DNA of 64,000 nucleotides from Diploptera punctata (GCA_030220185.1 JASPKZ010007421.1:124001-188000); one strand, 5' to 3'; shown: positions 46,251 through 58,769, counted from the first letter of the stretch. The notes: generated by a model not told the origin, from the sequence alone. A program made the numbers and translations.

Positions 46251-47286
46251 TCACAGAGAGACAGTGAGAAACTTATTCGTTTGATGTAGGATTTAATGTT
46301 TCTGGTTTCTAGACGGAACTATTGAAATAATTAATATGAACATAGAATATACAGTATGTCTTCCAGAATACTAAAATTAAATTTCCTATCTCTCACTTTT
46401 AATTGCACGAATAACAAAGAATTGAGTACACATTCTTATTTAGTTAGTTATATATCAGTGTGCTTGCTCTTTCAAAATAAATTATTATAAGTCACATGAT
46501 TATGCTGTTCGATTTCTGACATAGTGAGTTCTATTTTTGAACTGAACTATTGAAACTTCGTGGTACTGCAACACAATGTCCTGGTGACTCACTTCATAAC
46601 ATACATATTTCAGATTCGCTTACTCCCACTAATAAAAATAATGTTTCTTTTCACACACGAAGGCTGAGCGGGTTTGAGGGAGGATGCCTTGGTGGAGATC
46701 ACTGATTGCAGTTCCCGGGGAATATATTTTCTCTTGGAATTTCGGCCACAATGATACACCCAGCAACTTGAGTAATTTATGCAGCTACAATAATTATCGG
46801 CTCCAGGTAGACAATCAGTCATAACGGTTCGGAAACCTGCTTACTGATCAGATGTGAGTCCTATATTGGCTAAATGATCATCCACCACTGGGACGAATAT
46901 ATTCGGCTGTGAGATCAGTAGCAGGATGTTAGGTCAAGGGCTTTACAGCAGCTGTCGCAGTATGGAGTTTTCTTTTCACACATGAAATTTGTGAATTTTT
47001 AGCAGAGGGCGCTGATTGTTCGTTTGACAGTTGTGTATACTTTATAACATATGAGTCCAAAATTTTCACGTTGTGAACTCCATGAATGCCGGAATAACTA
47101 CAAGATATTCAAATTTTTTTCTAGAATTGTTTTCTGTTTTTACCAAATTTTGTGACACGTTCTAAACAGTTATTTGGTTGGTTTTATTGCACGCGATATT
47201 ATAGAATTCTGTACCACTTTGTACCTTCTTTCGCAATTTTCCAAACATCCCTGTTATCCTTTTACTTGGCCGCCAATCGCATCTAC
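46250..47286. other. No feature recognised
   Basis: Unassigned intron sequence left of the LTR element. A 70-codon frame at 46610-46822 (minus) has no support. Confidence 0.4.
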
Positions 47287-47290
47287 AACT

Positions 47291-48479
47291 TAAAGGAAAA
47301 GGACTGTAGTCGGGTTTAGGTTTTAATTAGGTCCAAGGATATGGGTTCATGGACAGTTGTGCTCCGGACTAGATGGGTTCAGGTTCCGGTAGAACAATGG
47401 ACTTGAATCTCGGGAATCCGTGAGGAAAGGATGTTCACTTGGGGAAAAACAGTAGGCCCAGTGTGATGTCTTGAAATTGACGATGCACTTTTATTGTCAC
47501 TTGAATTACATTCGTCGTACTGGACGACGAGTTTGACGAGAAGGCTGTTGGTGGGTCAGAACTAATAATGGTTATAACACTCAACCAAGCGATGTAACTT
47601 ATCTACCGGCACATTCGCCAGTCGCGACTCTGCTCGCAACCGACTACTGAACTGCCTAACTAACTGTCGAACTAACAGAACTGACACTAATTTTCGCTAA
47701 ATAAAAATATTTATTAATTCCGAGTGGGCCGGCATTAGTCCCTTCCACCAAAAGTCTTAGCGTCTTACAAACAGTTTATATGTTACACTAATTTTGATTG
47801 GTAAAATATATATTAAGGGCGTTATCATGGGTGTTAAACTTAGAAGTTTGTGGCCTCGTTCCCTCCCTTTAAATTAGTTGCCTCATCATATAAAATTTTC
47901 AGGGTTGACCAAATGGAGTTTTCTTTAAGGGCGCGGCTATCTACTGTCGGCATCTACCTTACGCCGCAAAGGAGTCACCCGCTGTCAGCTACATGCACTA
48001 GTTGAAATTAGTTTGGGGACAACTCTTTCCACAAGTTACCTAGGGAAATCCAATTGCTTGTTTGTGACTTCCCAGCCTTTTGTAAGAAGTTTTTTGGGCT
48101 TAGCATTGTTATAGCAATTTGATAATAGTGCAGTCTTGTAAATACTCTTAACAAAAGAAACTGCAGACTTTTTCCCCATTGTATAAGGACTTACGGATCC
48201 ATTGTAAGATGTTTACTAATTTCGTTCGCTACAATATCAAGGGTCCAGGTCTATGACTGGCGCTAATTGCTTGGTACTACTGTTTTATCTATTGCTTATT
48301 AAATTATTTTGTGGTAGGTTATTTTAATTTTGTTACTATGGAATTCCTATTTTAATTACAATTAGTTTGAATATACATATGCCCTACTTCTGACAATAAT
48401 TACGGGTTCATAAATTATTCACCCTTGATGAAAGTACTTATTCATTTAAAATAAGAGGCTGAGTGAATGACTTGCCACA
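47291..48479 (-). repeat. 3' LTR (left end)
   Basis: In element orientation the LTR starts TGTGGCAAGTCATTCACTC and ends near CCGACTACAGTCCTTTTCC. It is nearly identical to 52831-54020. Confidence 0.92.
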
Positions 48480-48495
48480 AATTGCCCGCTTTTTA
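48480..48495 (-). other. Polypurine tract
   Basis: On the minus strand, aaaaagcgggcaatt stands directly upstream of the left LTR's TGTGGC. It is the expected primer for plus-strand synthesis. Confidence 0.65.
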
Positions 48496-48562
48496 TTTAA
48501 GTAATTTTGAGGATTTGAAATTAATTAAATGAGAAGCACTCTTGTTTTTTTGTTACATAATA

Positions 48563-48569
<7 letters not shown>

Positions 48570-48619
<50 letters not shown>
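48570..48619. repeat. (AT)n microsatellite inside the LTR element
   Basis: About 25 AT repeats, ~90 bp inside the left LTR. Confidence 0.95.
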
Positions 48620-48622
<3 letters not shown>

Positions 48623-50146
48623 TTTGGCTCCAAGCCTACCTGTTTTGTTGTGGACTGGGTGTTCAACTTACATATTTGAAGTCTCATGACAAAGAACAAT
48701 ACGTCATCAATGTTTGTAAACATACTCTTTTACCGAAATGTGTCATTCATACCAGGTGTTGACAAAGAAGTTTATCTATCATATGAAATCTCCTGCGCTG
48801 AAATAACATTCATAAACATAATACATACATGTATATGTATACCCTTTAATTACAAGTTGATGCTTATCATATTGGTTAGTGTCTGAAAATCACAGTCTTT
48901 ACTTTGTGTATTTCTTCTTCTTTTAATATAACACTACGCGGTGTTGTTAACGACAGCACTTATATTTGATTATAGAAATCTCACGGCACTTTTTTTTTTC
49001 ACTTTAATGTTCATGTTGTCACACGCGCAATGTCATCACTGTTTCATGAACTTACTTTCTTAACCTAATTATATTTACAATAGGTATACATGGCATAGAT
49101 AGGTACTGTAGCCAGTCTTTTTTTTTCAATATACTTCGATTATGGATTTGATTTTGATTTAAAAAAATCGATTAGATAATATAAAATATATTCGTGGTGG
49201 ATCTGTGCACCTAATAAACTGTGTTAATTATTATTGCTATTAACTGTATCTTATTTTCATATTCTCATGACATACAATGTGTAAAATATTGGTTTGACAA
49301 GGGAACAATAAAATCATTAATTATTTCCCATTTAATTAGGTATATGTATACTTTACAATTATTTATTTACATAAGGGATTTACTTTGAAGTAATCAGTGT
49401 TTTTAAACTACCGACTCGTCTAGAAGTCGTTATTCACATTTTCAATATCATTTACGTATCTTGTGTCATATTATTCGACATTTATAGGCGCCTCGCCATC
49501 ATATGGAATATTATTAATATTCACGACTTATTATTTATTCATTTAAATATGGAATAATTATCCTGGTTACTGCGTTTTATCATTTCCTTTGGCATCATAA
49601 GAATAGGATTTAAATTAAGCATAATTAATTCGATCATTTATCAGTCGAACAACATCTATAACTTCGCGCGTAAAAATAAAATTCATATCGAATACAAAGT
49701 TCTACACATGTCAGCATCGCTGTCCCCGCAGCGTGATGACCATTTCATCAAACATTATATCATCATTAGTAAAATGACATCCATTGTCAGCAGCGCTTAC
49801 CTGTCAGCGTTGATGACCTTCTTCACGAAGTATTTATCATCATAATCAATCAATATTTCTCAATAGACTAAGTAATATCGGGTCTCCATGCCCGCAAATA
49901 TTACTTCAATAACACGTTGTACACGCATAAGTAAGGTGACTTCTCGAGTCGCCATATCATAATAATTAAACCTTGTATATATTAATAAACGATTTTACGC
50001 GCTTTATCGCTTTATTCTGTCTTTCGACTTTCAATTGAAACTGCATAATGCTTAAATACGTTGTTGCAAATACTTAATGCCATTAGTTATAATCATCGTC
50101 GTCCTTAACGAGGATCATTTTAATAAAATAAATAAATGAATATATT

Positions 50147-51380
50147 CAATGAACTGTGATCGATACACGGCGTTGGCCTATCTCATTATCGTTTTATTGA
50201 TCAAGATTTCAGGTTTATTTATGATATAGATAATTGTCGTAATATTGAAAATATTTAGCATTCTCAACTCGATTGCGTCGGCAATGCTACCTTTACATGT
50301 AAAATTTGATTTAAATTGAAGATATTTAAATATATCGCTTGTTTATCGTTATCGTATACGGCGTTTAATTATTTCCATTCAATATTTATTGTTCACAGAT
50401 CCACTTGGTCCGAACTTTTAATGGAATATATTTTCTTTCCCAGTACATTTATCGTGAGACAGTATTATGAATTATATGCCCACTGTAATGCATATATATA
50501 TTTATATTAATAATTGAATACATGTCTTAAAGTGACTTTAATTATATTCTTTATCCAGTTACCATCTATCAAATCTTAACATAAGAAATTAGATCATAGG
50601 AACTGCCATAAACGTGTGCCCGCTACTCGTTTTTTTAGGCGTTATAATGACTTTCTTTAATATATTTAATTAATATCAGTTTTCTTAATTCATTATCTTA
50701 CAACATTCATGCAAGAAACTAACATTATATATCCGTACTCTTCATGTGTTCTACATTTCCTTATTTACTACTAACTTCTATATGTTATTGTTGCATAATT
50801 CAATGAACTTTGATTGATATTCGGCGTTGGCCTATTTCATTATCATTTTATTGGTCAAGATTTCAAGTTTATTTAAGATATAAATAATCATTCTAATATT
50901 GAAAATATTTAGCGTTCTCTACTCGATCGCGTCGGGAATGCTACCTTTATACATATAAAATTTGATTTAAATTCAAGATATTTAAATATATCGCTTGTTT
51001 ATCGTTCTCGTATACGGCTTTAATTATTTTTATTCAATATTTATTATTCACAGATCCACTTGGTCCGAACTTTTAATGAAAGATATTTTCTTTCCCAGTA
51101 CATTTATCGTGAGACAGTATTGTGTGTTATATGCCCACTGTAATATTTATATTAATAATTGCATATATGTCTTAAAGTGACTTTAATTATATTCTCTATC
51201 AAATTACTATCTATCAAATTTTAACATAAGAAATTAGATCATAGGAACTGTCATAAACGTGTGCCCGCCACTCGTTTTTTTAGGCGTTATAATGACATTG
51301 TTTAATATATGTAATTAATATCAGTTTTCTTAATTCATTATCTTACAACATTCATGCAAGAAATTAACATTATATACTCA
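50147..51380 (-). repeat. Internal ~585-bp direct duplication of the LTR element
   Basis: 50147-50735 and 50799-51380 share the same order of segments: ttcggcgttggcctat-type start, aatattgaaaatatttagc, tttcccagtacatttatcgt and gtgcccgc(c/t)actcg. They diverge by scattered substitutions and small indels, far more than the LTRs do, so the duplication was already in the parent element. Neither copy codes for protein. Confidence 0.85.
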
Positions 51381-51509
51381 TATACTTTAAATCATTAACT
51401 TATTTACTACTTCATAATTATAATTGTTATTGTTATATAATAATGTCTCCGATTCCTTTTGATATGTCCTGGGTTCGATCCCGATGATTGTCTACATGTA
51501 CTTGATCAG

Positions 51510-51818
51510 TTATTGAGTCTGTCTTTCACTGATTTCATTTTCGAGCTCGTGCAAAATTACCAGGCTCTTATCAAAATTATCTACATTATTAAACCTCCTT
51601 TTTGACTCTATACTGTAAATTCTGAGAACTATACCATAATTTTCTACAATTCTAACTTTATTATTTATTATTTCGATCTGAGATTCGCGGGTTACGACCG
51701 ACTCAACATCTAGATCGTTCGTGATCAACATGCTTGCAAGAATATTTTTTGCAAATACTTTGATCGACGGCTTGTCTCTGCCATGTATTGTTATGGACCA
51801 AGGATTGTCTGTTTCCAT
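51510..51818 (-). CDS. Unknown 102-aa frame in LTR element
   Basis: It begins METDNPWSITIHGRDKPSIK and contains two hydrophobic-charged stretches (KVFAKNILASMLITND; KVRIVENYGIVLRIYSIESK). It starts 24 bp after the stop of the upstream gag-like frame, on the same strand. I recognise no domain. The position fits a second gag or accessory frame of the element; it could also be a remnant of gag interrupted by a stop. Confidence 0.45.
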   Translation of the reverse strand: METDNPWSITIHGRDKPSIKVFAKNILASMLITNDLDVESVVTRESQIEIINNKVRIVENYGIVLRIYSIESKRRFNNVDNFDKSLVILHELENEISERQTQ

Positions 51819-51842
51819 GTCTACAAAGTACTTTAAATAATA

Positions 51843-52436
51843 TTAATTCTTTACTTTCGCGTTTAATTTTCCCTTGTATCTAGTACACCGTTCGTCTACC
51901 TGTACATCATTCAATTTGCTTTCGGTTTGCCTGGCTATCTGCAGATCTTTAATACCCATGTTACTTGTATAAGTTTTAGTTGTTACTTCTGACATTCCTT
52001 GCTTCATAATTACATCAGATTTTTCACATATATTGTCATTCACACTCTCGCTCATAGATCCTGATTCATTGTTATTACATTCTATTCCCTTGTTTTTTTG
52101 TATTTCTGCTACTGATTCCCTGCCAACCTGTTTTGTTTCCTCTAAGTCTTTAGGGTTTTCATCCGTTTTGTTTACCTTTATTCCCATATTCGCTAATGAT
52201 TCATCTATTTTTGCCCCTAACATCTCTCTATCTTTTCTCATCTCATCCCTTAATGTTTCTCTAAACGCCTCTAAATCATTTTTGCTATTTCTCTCCATCG
52301 CCTCTAAATCATGTTTCCAACTCATCTCAGTCGCCTCTAATTCCTGTTTCCAACTCCTGTCCATTGCCTCTAATCTTAACATTATCATTTTCATATATTT
52401 TATAGGGCCATTAGTTGAGTTTCCCTTAACCTCCAT
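51843..52436 (-). CDS. Gag-like coiled-coil protein of LTR element
   Basis: A frame of 197 codons is the first in the element. The N-terminal part has LRLEAMDRSWKQELEATEM followed by a series of ~10-residue near-repeats (SWKHDLEAMER, NSKNDLEAFRE, TLRDEMRKDRE). This gives an extended acidic/basic coiled coil over about residues 20-75. The rest is polar and S/N/E-rich without CCHC knuckles. Coiled-coil N-termini of this kind occur in Gypsy-type gag proteins, and assembly of particles by partner-encoded gag would fit a non-autonomous element. No protease or RT follows. The start ATG is the first in frame, ~390 bp downstream of the LTR. Confidence 0.6.
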   Translation of the reverse strand: MEVKGNSTNGPIKYMKMIMLRLEAMDRSWKQELEATEMSWKHDLEAMERNSKNDLEAFRETLRDEMRKDREMLGAKIDESLANMGIKVNKTDENPKDLEETKQVGRESVAEIQKNKGIECNNNESGSMSESVNDNICEKSDVIMKQGMSEVTTKTYTSNMGIKDLQIARQTESKLNDVQVDERCTRYKGKLNAKVKN

Positions 52437-52810
52437 TTTATTTATTTTTGATTCCTTTCCCTTTGTTTATTCCTACTTTGACTCCTACTATATCCACTAT
52501 CTTTTTCCTTATTAATTCTGTTTTTATTCTATTCACTTCTTTTACTTTACTCCCATTCTACATCCATCTTCCATAGACATGCACACATTACTTTTTTTTA
52601 ATAAATGTTAAATCGATTTTAAAATAAATTTATTTTCACTGATACCTTTCGATGTCTTCTATTGTTCCTTACTGTCCTCGTTGAGGTCCTCGGGTTGCCA
52701 TCTTTTTCCCCCAGGTCTTCTTCCTCACGTTCGTAGGATATTCACTACTGGAACACGCCTTTCCACTCTTCGTTAGACGGTTGCTCCGCATTTGTCCTCG
52801 AAGCGTCTCA

Positions 52811-52830
52811 CTTGGGACTGGGCCGCCAAT
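52811..52830 (-). other. Primer-binding site of LTR element
   Basis: Directly inside the right LTR the minus strand reads ttggcggcccagtccc. TGGCGGCCCAGTCCC has the TGG start and spacing of a tRNA 3'-end complement. The tRNA cannot be named without a tRNA set. Confidence 0.65.
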
Positions 52831-54020
52831 ATAAGGAAAAGGACTGTAGTCGGGTTTAGGTTTTAATTAGGTCCAAGGATATGGGTTCATGGACAGTTGT
52901 GCTCCGGACTAGATGGGTTCAGGTTCCGGTAGAACAATGGACTTGAATCTCGGGAATCCGTGAGGAAAGGATGTTCACTTGGGGAAAAAACAGTAGGCCC
53001 AGTGTGATGTCTTGAAATTGACGATGCACTTTTATTGTCACTTGAATTACATTCGTCGTACTGGACGACGAGTTTGACGAGAAGGCTGTTGGTGGGTCAG
53101 AACTAATAATGGTTATAACACTCAACCAAGCGATGTGACTTATCTACCGGCACATTCGCCAGTCGCGACTCTGCTCGCAACCGACTACTGAACTGCCTAA
53201 CTAACTGTCGAACTAACAGAACTGACACTAATTTTCGCTAAATAAAAATATTTATTAATTCCGAGTGGGCCGGCATTAGTCCCTTCCACCAAAAGTCTTA
53301 GCGTCTTACAAACAGTTTATATGTTACACTAATTTTGATTGGTAAAATATATATTAAGGGCGTTATCATGGGTGTTAAACTTAGAAGTTTGTGGCCTCGT
53401 TCCCTCCCTTTAAATTAGTTGCCTCATCATATAAAATTTTCAGGGTTGACCAAATGGAGTTTTCTTTAAGGGCGCGGCTATCTACTGTCGGCATCTACCT
53501 TACGCCGCAAAGGAGTCACCCGCTGTCAGCTACATGCACTAGTTGAAATTAGTTTGGGGACAACTCTTTCCACAAGTTACCTAGGGAAATCCAATTGCTT
53601 GTTTGTGACTTCCCAGCCTTTTGTAAGAAGTTTTTTGGGCTTAGCATTGTTATAGCAATTTGATAATAGTGCAGTCTTGTAAATACTCTTAACAAAAGAA
53701 ACTGCAGACTTTTTCCCCATTGTATAAGGACTTACGGATCCATTGTAAGATGTTTACTAATTTCGTTCGCTACAATATCAAGGGTCCAGGTCTATGACTG
53801 GCGCTAATTGCTTGGTACTACTGTTTTATCTATTGCTTATTAAATTATTTTGTGGTAGGTTATTTTAATTTTGTTACTATGGAATTCCTATTTTAATTAC
53901 AATTAGTTTGAATATACATATGCCCTACTTCTGACAATAATTACGGGTTCATAAATTATTCACCCTTGATGAAAGTACTTATTTATTTAAAATAAGAGGC
54001 TGAGTGAATGACTTGCCACA
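52831..54020 (-). repeat. 5' LTR (right end)
   Basis: It differs from the left LTR by one base in an A run (near 52990), an a/g change (near 53138) and a c/t change (near 53983), plus one base at the edge. Confidence 0.92.
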
Positions 54021-54024
54021 AACT

Positions 54025-55357
54025 CCTTTTCATGGTATGATACAAAGAATTTCCGTTCTATGTTGAATCCAAGTTAGCAAATAAACAGTGTCTTTTAAGT
54101 ATCTACTGCTCCACATGAAACTAATTTTATTGCCTCAAAGTTTGGTAGAAGTTCCAATAATTACTAAAACACTTTTCGTGCGCAAACACTTGTCATGTGT
54201 CACATAACTCGACAAAAGAATAAAGTATTTCTTGCGAACTTCTTTGTCGCCTTCCGACTAAACCAGGCAATAGCAATGAATATTGGGATCTGCTTATTGC
54301 TCCAATGAGTCAGAATCTCATTTTGCTCTTTGTAGGTACAATTTTTTGAGAAATCAGCATGCGCCTCATTTACCGCAATATTTTCCCGAACATTTTTTAT
54401 TCTTCTGCTAACTCGCTTTTAGCTCAAATTGAGACAGAAGAAGGGTCGGTAACAGCTGAGCCGAACCGTCTAAACCACATTTATGTTCATCAGCAGAGAA
54501 GTTCAACACCATGCGTATTAGCAGTATAAATGAGAGCACAAAAGTCAGTCAGTCACGGGACTATAGCGGAGAAAAGGATGACTTTACAAGAAAATGCCAA
54601 TAATATGTTTTTGTTCGTTATGTATCCGCAGTGTAGAATACAAGTAAAATTTTTAATCCATCAATTATTAAGTCGTGTCTACAAAATTATTAAGTCGTGT
54701 ACAATAATTTTTATACGTTTTCCATGATTGACCATAGCATATAGTTAATAATGATACCTCACATTTAAGTATCTAATGTATTAGAATGCAATTAATATTA
54801 CAACTAACAAGGACTGAAGTATGGTTTAACAAACAAGTTTATGAAATAAAATTAATTAATAGATAAAATCGTTAGTCAACAAATTCGTAAAACTTTACGT
54901 TTTTTATAGGTTTGTAAACATATAAGTTGCGCCATGAATTCTAGATTAAATAAATGCGTATTTTAAACATTCCTGTAGAATAAAAAAGTGCGATTTTTTA
55001 AAAAAATATTTATACATTTATATTCCGTCTACTAAAATTATTTCTGTGCCAATTTAAAAATGTTCATATCAATATGATATTCTGATGTAATTGCTCTATT
55101 ATAATATCTAAATATATTCAATTTGTTCATTCAGATGATTTTATAATCAAAAATAAATACAGGTCTGGATGAAACGATGTACAGAGTTGTGTTTACAGTA
55201 GTGGAGACGCTACAAAGAAAATACAAACGTGTCGACTTGTGTTATATAATATTCATTCGAAATGAGCCGTTTCAATAATTTGAACCTCTTTTAATTGTGG
55301 GTTAAAAAATAGGCCGATGAAGTGAAGTATGCAGTTCGATGTAGGATCCGTGGTCCG
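54025..55357. other. No feature recognised
   Basis: AT-rich intron sequence between the LTR element and the foldback element. Confidence 0.45.
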
Positions 55358-55968
55358 TTTTTACACGCTTTATATTAGCTTGTCCTGTATCTATCTATCT
55401 ATATAACGGAATCTTTCAACGCGATTTTCACCCACTTAAAATCATTGGATCGACTTGAAACTTTGTATACTTTTAAAGGGCCCGTGACAATACTATAATT
55501 CCATTTTTTTCTAAAATCTTGGCCAGAATCATCAGAAAATAGAAAAGGTGTATTTGTATCTATGTAATGGAATTTTTGAACACGATTTTTACCCACTTAG
55601 AAACATTGGATCGACTTGAAACGTTGTATACTTGTAAAGGACCCGTGAAAATAAAATATTTTCATTTTTGTTTCTAAAACCCTGGCCAGAATCATCAGAA
55701 AATCAAAAAAATGAAAACTGGTATAATAGGTTCCGGACTTGTCGACTTTTTAGTCAATCCTTGTAAGAGCTCAGTTGGTAAAGCGGTGAACTCTAGTGGT
55801 ATATAATTTCAGTAATCCATAGGTTGCTGGTTCAATCCGGCTGGGAGCGATTTTTTAGAAGAGTATTACTTTTAGCTCATACTACAATAGTATCGAATTT
55901 AATGATATTTACATTTTTATCTTATTCTGTAAAACATTAAAACTAAAAAATAAATAATAGTTTTAAAA
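55358..55968 (+). repeat. Left arm of foldback element, with two ~160-bp tandem units
   Basis: The tandem units start at about 55404 and 55565. Each has ggaat..ttt..cgatttt..acccactta, then gatcgacttgaaac, a gtatac step, and tggccagaatcatcagaaaa. Confidence 0.88.
55761..55847 (+). pseudogene. tRNA-Tyr-like sequence in left arm
   Basis: It reads agctcagttggtaaagcggt, then gaactctag, an intron-like insert tggtatataatttcagt, and aatccataggttgctggttc with a tcaatccggct T arm. The anticodon position has CTA where the right arm has GTA, and one T-loop base is missing. The acceptor stem does not pair well. It is a decayed copy of the 60567-60654 sequence. Confidence 0.72.
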
Positions 55969-56045
55969 AACTAAAAAAACACGATTTATTAGAAAACCGA
56001 ACTAAAAATATGAAAAATAATTTTAATTTCCAACACGCTTGGGAT

Positions 56046-56200
56046 AAATAATTTTACCATCAAAAGCGTGGGGTGCTTTGTATGATTTTTACATTTTCTT
56101 CTTAGAGTCTTTACTTCTACCAATATCTGTCTATTATCAAATATATTAATTGATTAAGAGCACCCCACGCGTTTGATGGTAAAATTATTTATCCGAAGCG
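56046..56200. repeat. Hairpin-forming ~150-bp sequence (GCGTGGGGTGCT ends)
   Basis: The arms ttaccatcaaaagcgtgggg and its complement (agcaccccacgcgtttgatg) face each other across ~80 bp. The palindrome extends outward from 55930 to 56290. A sister copy lies at 58931-59080. Confidence 0.8.
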
Positions 56201-56290
56201 TGTTGGAAATTAAAATTATTTTTCATTTTTTTATTCGGTTTTCTAATAAAGCGTGTTGTTTTAGTTTTTTAAAACTATTATTTATTATTG

Positions 56291-57950
56291 TAAGATGTCC
56301 GAACGAAAAATTTACACTAATTTATTATAGTTTGTTAAAACTCGTCCAGAAGATCATTATCGCATTAATGTTCTTTTATATTCTTGGAATACATTTTTAA
56401 TTAATTGTCTACAAAATTCTGACGCGATAAACACAGCTACATCCTTGAACTTGAGTCCTCTATTCCAGTTTTTCAGAATGACCGGAAGTAGTACATTAAC
56501 CAACAAGACTTATTAGGAACTGCTACAGAGTTTCGAGGCGAATTAAATAAGATGACTTAAATTTTGGGAAATTCAAAAAAAGTAAACCGAAAACGGTTAT
56601 TGAAACTCTTCTCCAAACCAAAATAACTTGTATCCAAATATCAGGGATATAGATATATAACAACAGAAGACCCAACAGAATGGTTTGTTGCTACACAACA
56701 TCCACCACAATTCAATAGAAAGTAGTAAATCGTTTCGCAAGAGAACATTCCAGGATATTATGCCTTCAATGACATGTTAGTTAGAACATCATCATCATTA
56801 TTATTATTATCATTATTATTATTATTATTAATATTATTATTATCATTATTATTATTATTATTATTAATACTATTATCACTGTACATTATTCTGGGTGCAA
56901 TTAATTTATTTTATTGACATATTGTATTCATGGAACCAATACAACTTCTGAGTAACTTTTTTAACGTACGTTGAACTTGTGTGTTTTATAAATATTGGAC
57001 ATTTTCATTGGATGTGTGGCTCATTATCTACCAATAGAATCCGAATTACAGCTGGTAATTTAAATTTGCGCGATAGTGCATTTTGTCGTACTCACAGCAA
57101 TGGCGACCATGATTCAAAGTTCAACTTCCTACATTTCGGGGTTGCCAACCTAAATAACTATTCTGTAATAAAAATAACTATATTGTAATATTAGCCTACA
57201 TATCACAAACACGCGAGTGGGAAGTAAAACCACTGCCCTCTATGTATACAATATACAATGTATATACAAAAAATATTCAAATCTAGTATTAATACACATT
57301 ATACGAAACAAATCTCTGCATTTTAAATGAACTGAACATTATTTGAAACAATATAACACAATAAATACGTACTTGCCGCCATTTTATAACTAAATAGGTC
57401 TCACGGGCTCCTGTAGTTTCAACTAATAAATATTGCCCACACTATGATGATCTTGAAGAAGATCATCATAGCATTTCCGGCCGTGAAAGTCTAAGTCAAT
57501 ACATTGCCCAACTGTTAACCTTAGTCACTTGTTTATAATAATCGCAAATATTTCCAACAAAGATGGTATTATTTTACTATTATTTATTATTTTGAAAACA
57601 CCATCGGGTAAAAAATAATGTATAACGCAAGTTTGTGAAGTGTTTTACAGAATTTCGGAAATTGAAATCCTCAATATCTCTCGGTTTTTAAACATTTTCC
57701 TTGATTCTGTAAAAACCACTATCCAGCCTCGTAATATTATACTATTACTTACTTAAATATTTAATTACAACTCTTTTTGTGTGACCTTTTGGGTTATTCG
57801 ATCGTCCCAGCCCCTCAAATATGTTTTATACTCGTGCTCGTATACTTGCGTTTCTGTGTTCATATGTGAGTGTATGTGGAAAGGCGACGCTATAAACGTA
57901 GCAAAATGGACGATCATGTTAAATGGCTGGTTTTTGGTTCTTATGTATTT
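56291..57950. other. Interior of foldback element, no gene recognised
   Basis: It holds a compound (TTA)n tract (about 56786-56875) and a perfect 13-bp-arm hairpin at 57442-57471 (ctatgatgatctt and complement, spacer gaag). Frames at 56979-57188 and 57765-58010 lack support. Confidence 0.5.
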
Positions 57951-57958
57951 GTTATCAC

Positions 57959-58286
57959 TAGGGCTGAAAAAACTAGCGGTATCGGGATAGTAAGTAATTT
58001 CTATACACATTGTTTACAAAATGCGTGTCTTTGTCGAGTGTCTCCACTGACTGCTCGGAGCGGAGAGTGTGTATGTTCGACTCTCCTCGTAACAGAAATG
58101 TTTATGTGTCGTGTGATTGTATCAGAATGCCGAAACAAAAATTGTGCAAATATGAATCCATTCCTACACAAAGCGGACTGTACTAGAAGTCTGTCCCGAG
58201 TAGCGCGTGTCAAAGTGCAGTTTGTAAACATAGCGGTCTAAGTACGATGCAGCCTAGCCGAAAAACCAATACTTTTTTCAGCCCTA
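57959..58286. mobile_element. hAT MITE with 8-bp TSD
   Basis: 328 bp beginning TAGGGCTGAAAAAACTA and ending with the complementary TACTTTTTTCAGCCCTA. It is flanked by the perfect 8-bp duplication GTTATCAC (57951-57958; 58287-58294). The TAGGGCTG-type end with 8-bp duplication is diagnostic of hAT. A 123-codon frame (57870-58241) crosses its left boundary and is therefore not a gene. Confidence 0.93.
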
Positions 58287-58294
58287 GTTATCAC

Positions 58295-58608
58295 TACACT
58301 TCAGGCCTATAAATACTAAAGAACTGGATCAATTGGATTTCTTGATATTTCGTTAAACGAGAAGAGGAAAAGATAACATTTGACGATGCGTAATGTTCCA
58401 CCAACTCTCGGTATAGTGTTTTGAGAGAGAAAATATAAACCCATGCTATTATTAGAAATTATCCCATCAATATATAATCGATGCCTGCCTGGAAATTGGT
58501 ATAGTATATATATGTAAAACTATTTGTTTTTTAGGTGTATTATCCTGGTATTTGGACAATGATCTTCGAATGGTAAAACTTATACAGAGAATGTTCTTTT
58601 AAGTAATA

Positions 58609-58641
<33 letters not shown>

Positions 58642-58769
58642 GAGGGATTTCAATTGGAAAGTATTATTTGAGGATAGGTGAGTATGAAGAGTACATGTCA
58701 GCACGGTAGTGGCAGTGATTTACGTGAAGTAAGTCAGTGAATAAATTCATCAGAGAATGCGAGAAAAAA
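58295..58769. other. No feature recognised; short (TA)(TG)n
   Basis: Contains a (TA)n(TG)n tract at 58611-58640; otherwise nothing is supported. Confidence 0.45.

Larger units (their letters stand above)
47291..54020 (-). mobile_element. Non-autonomous LTR retrotransposon, very young, minus strand
   Basis: A 6.73-kb element with two ~1,190-bp direct terminal repeats (47291-48479 and 52831-54020). The 4-bp flanking duplication AACT occurs at 47287-47290 and 54021-54024. Orientation follows from the primer-binding site next to the right LTR and the purine tract next to the left LTR. The interior has only two small frames on the minus strand (gag-like coiled coil at 52436-51843 and a 102-codon frame at 51818-51510) and no protease, RT or integrase. 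It must therefore be mobilised in trans. By eye the LTRs differ at about three positions over ~1.19 kb. Confidence 0.9.

Noticed and set aside
52033..52515. 160-codon + strand ORF rich in S, F and L
   Set aside because: It is antisense to the coiled-coil gag-like frame on the minus strand; its hydrophobic character is the complement of that frame.
57870..58241. 123-codon ORF
   Set aside because: It crosses the left boundary of a hAT MITE defined by terminal repeats and an 8-bp duplication, and about three quarters of it is MITE sequence.
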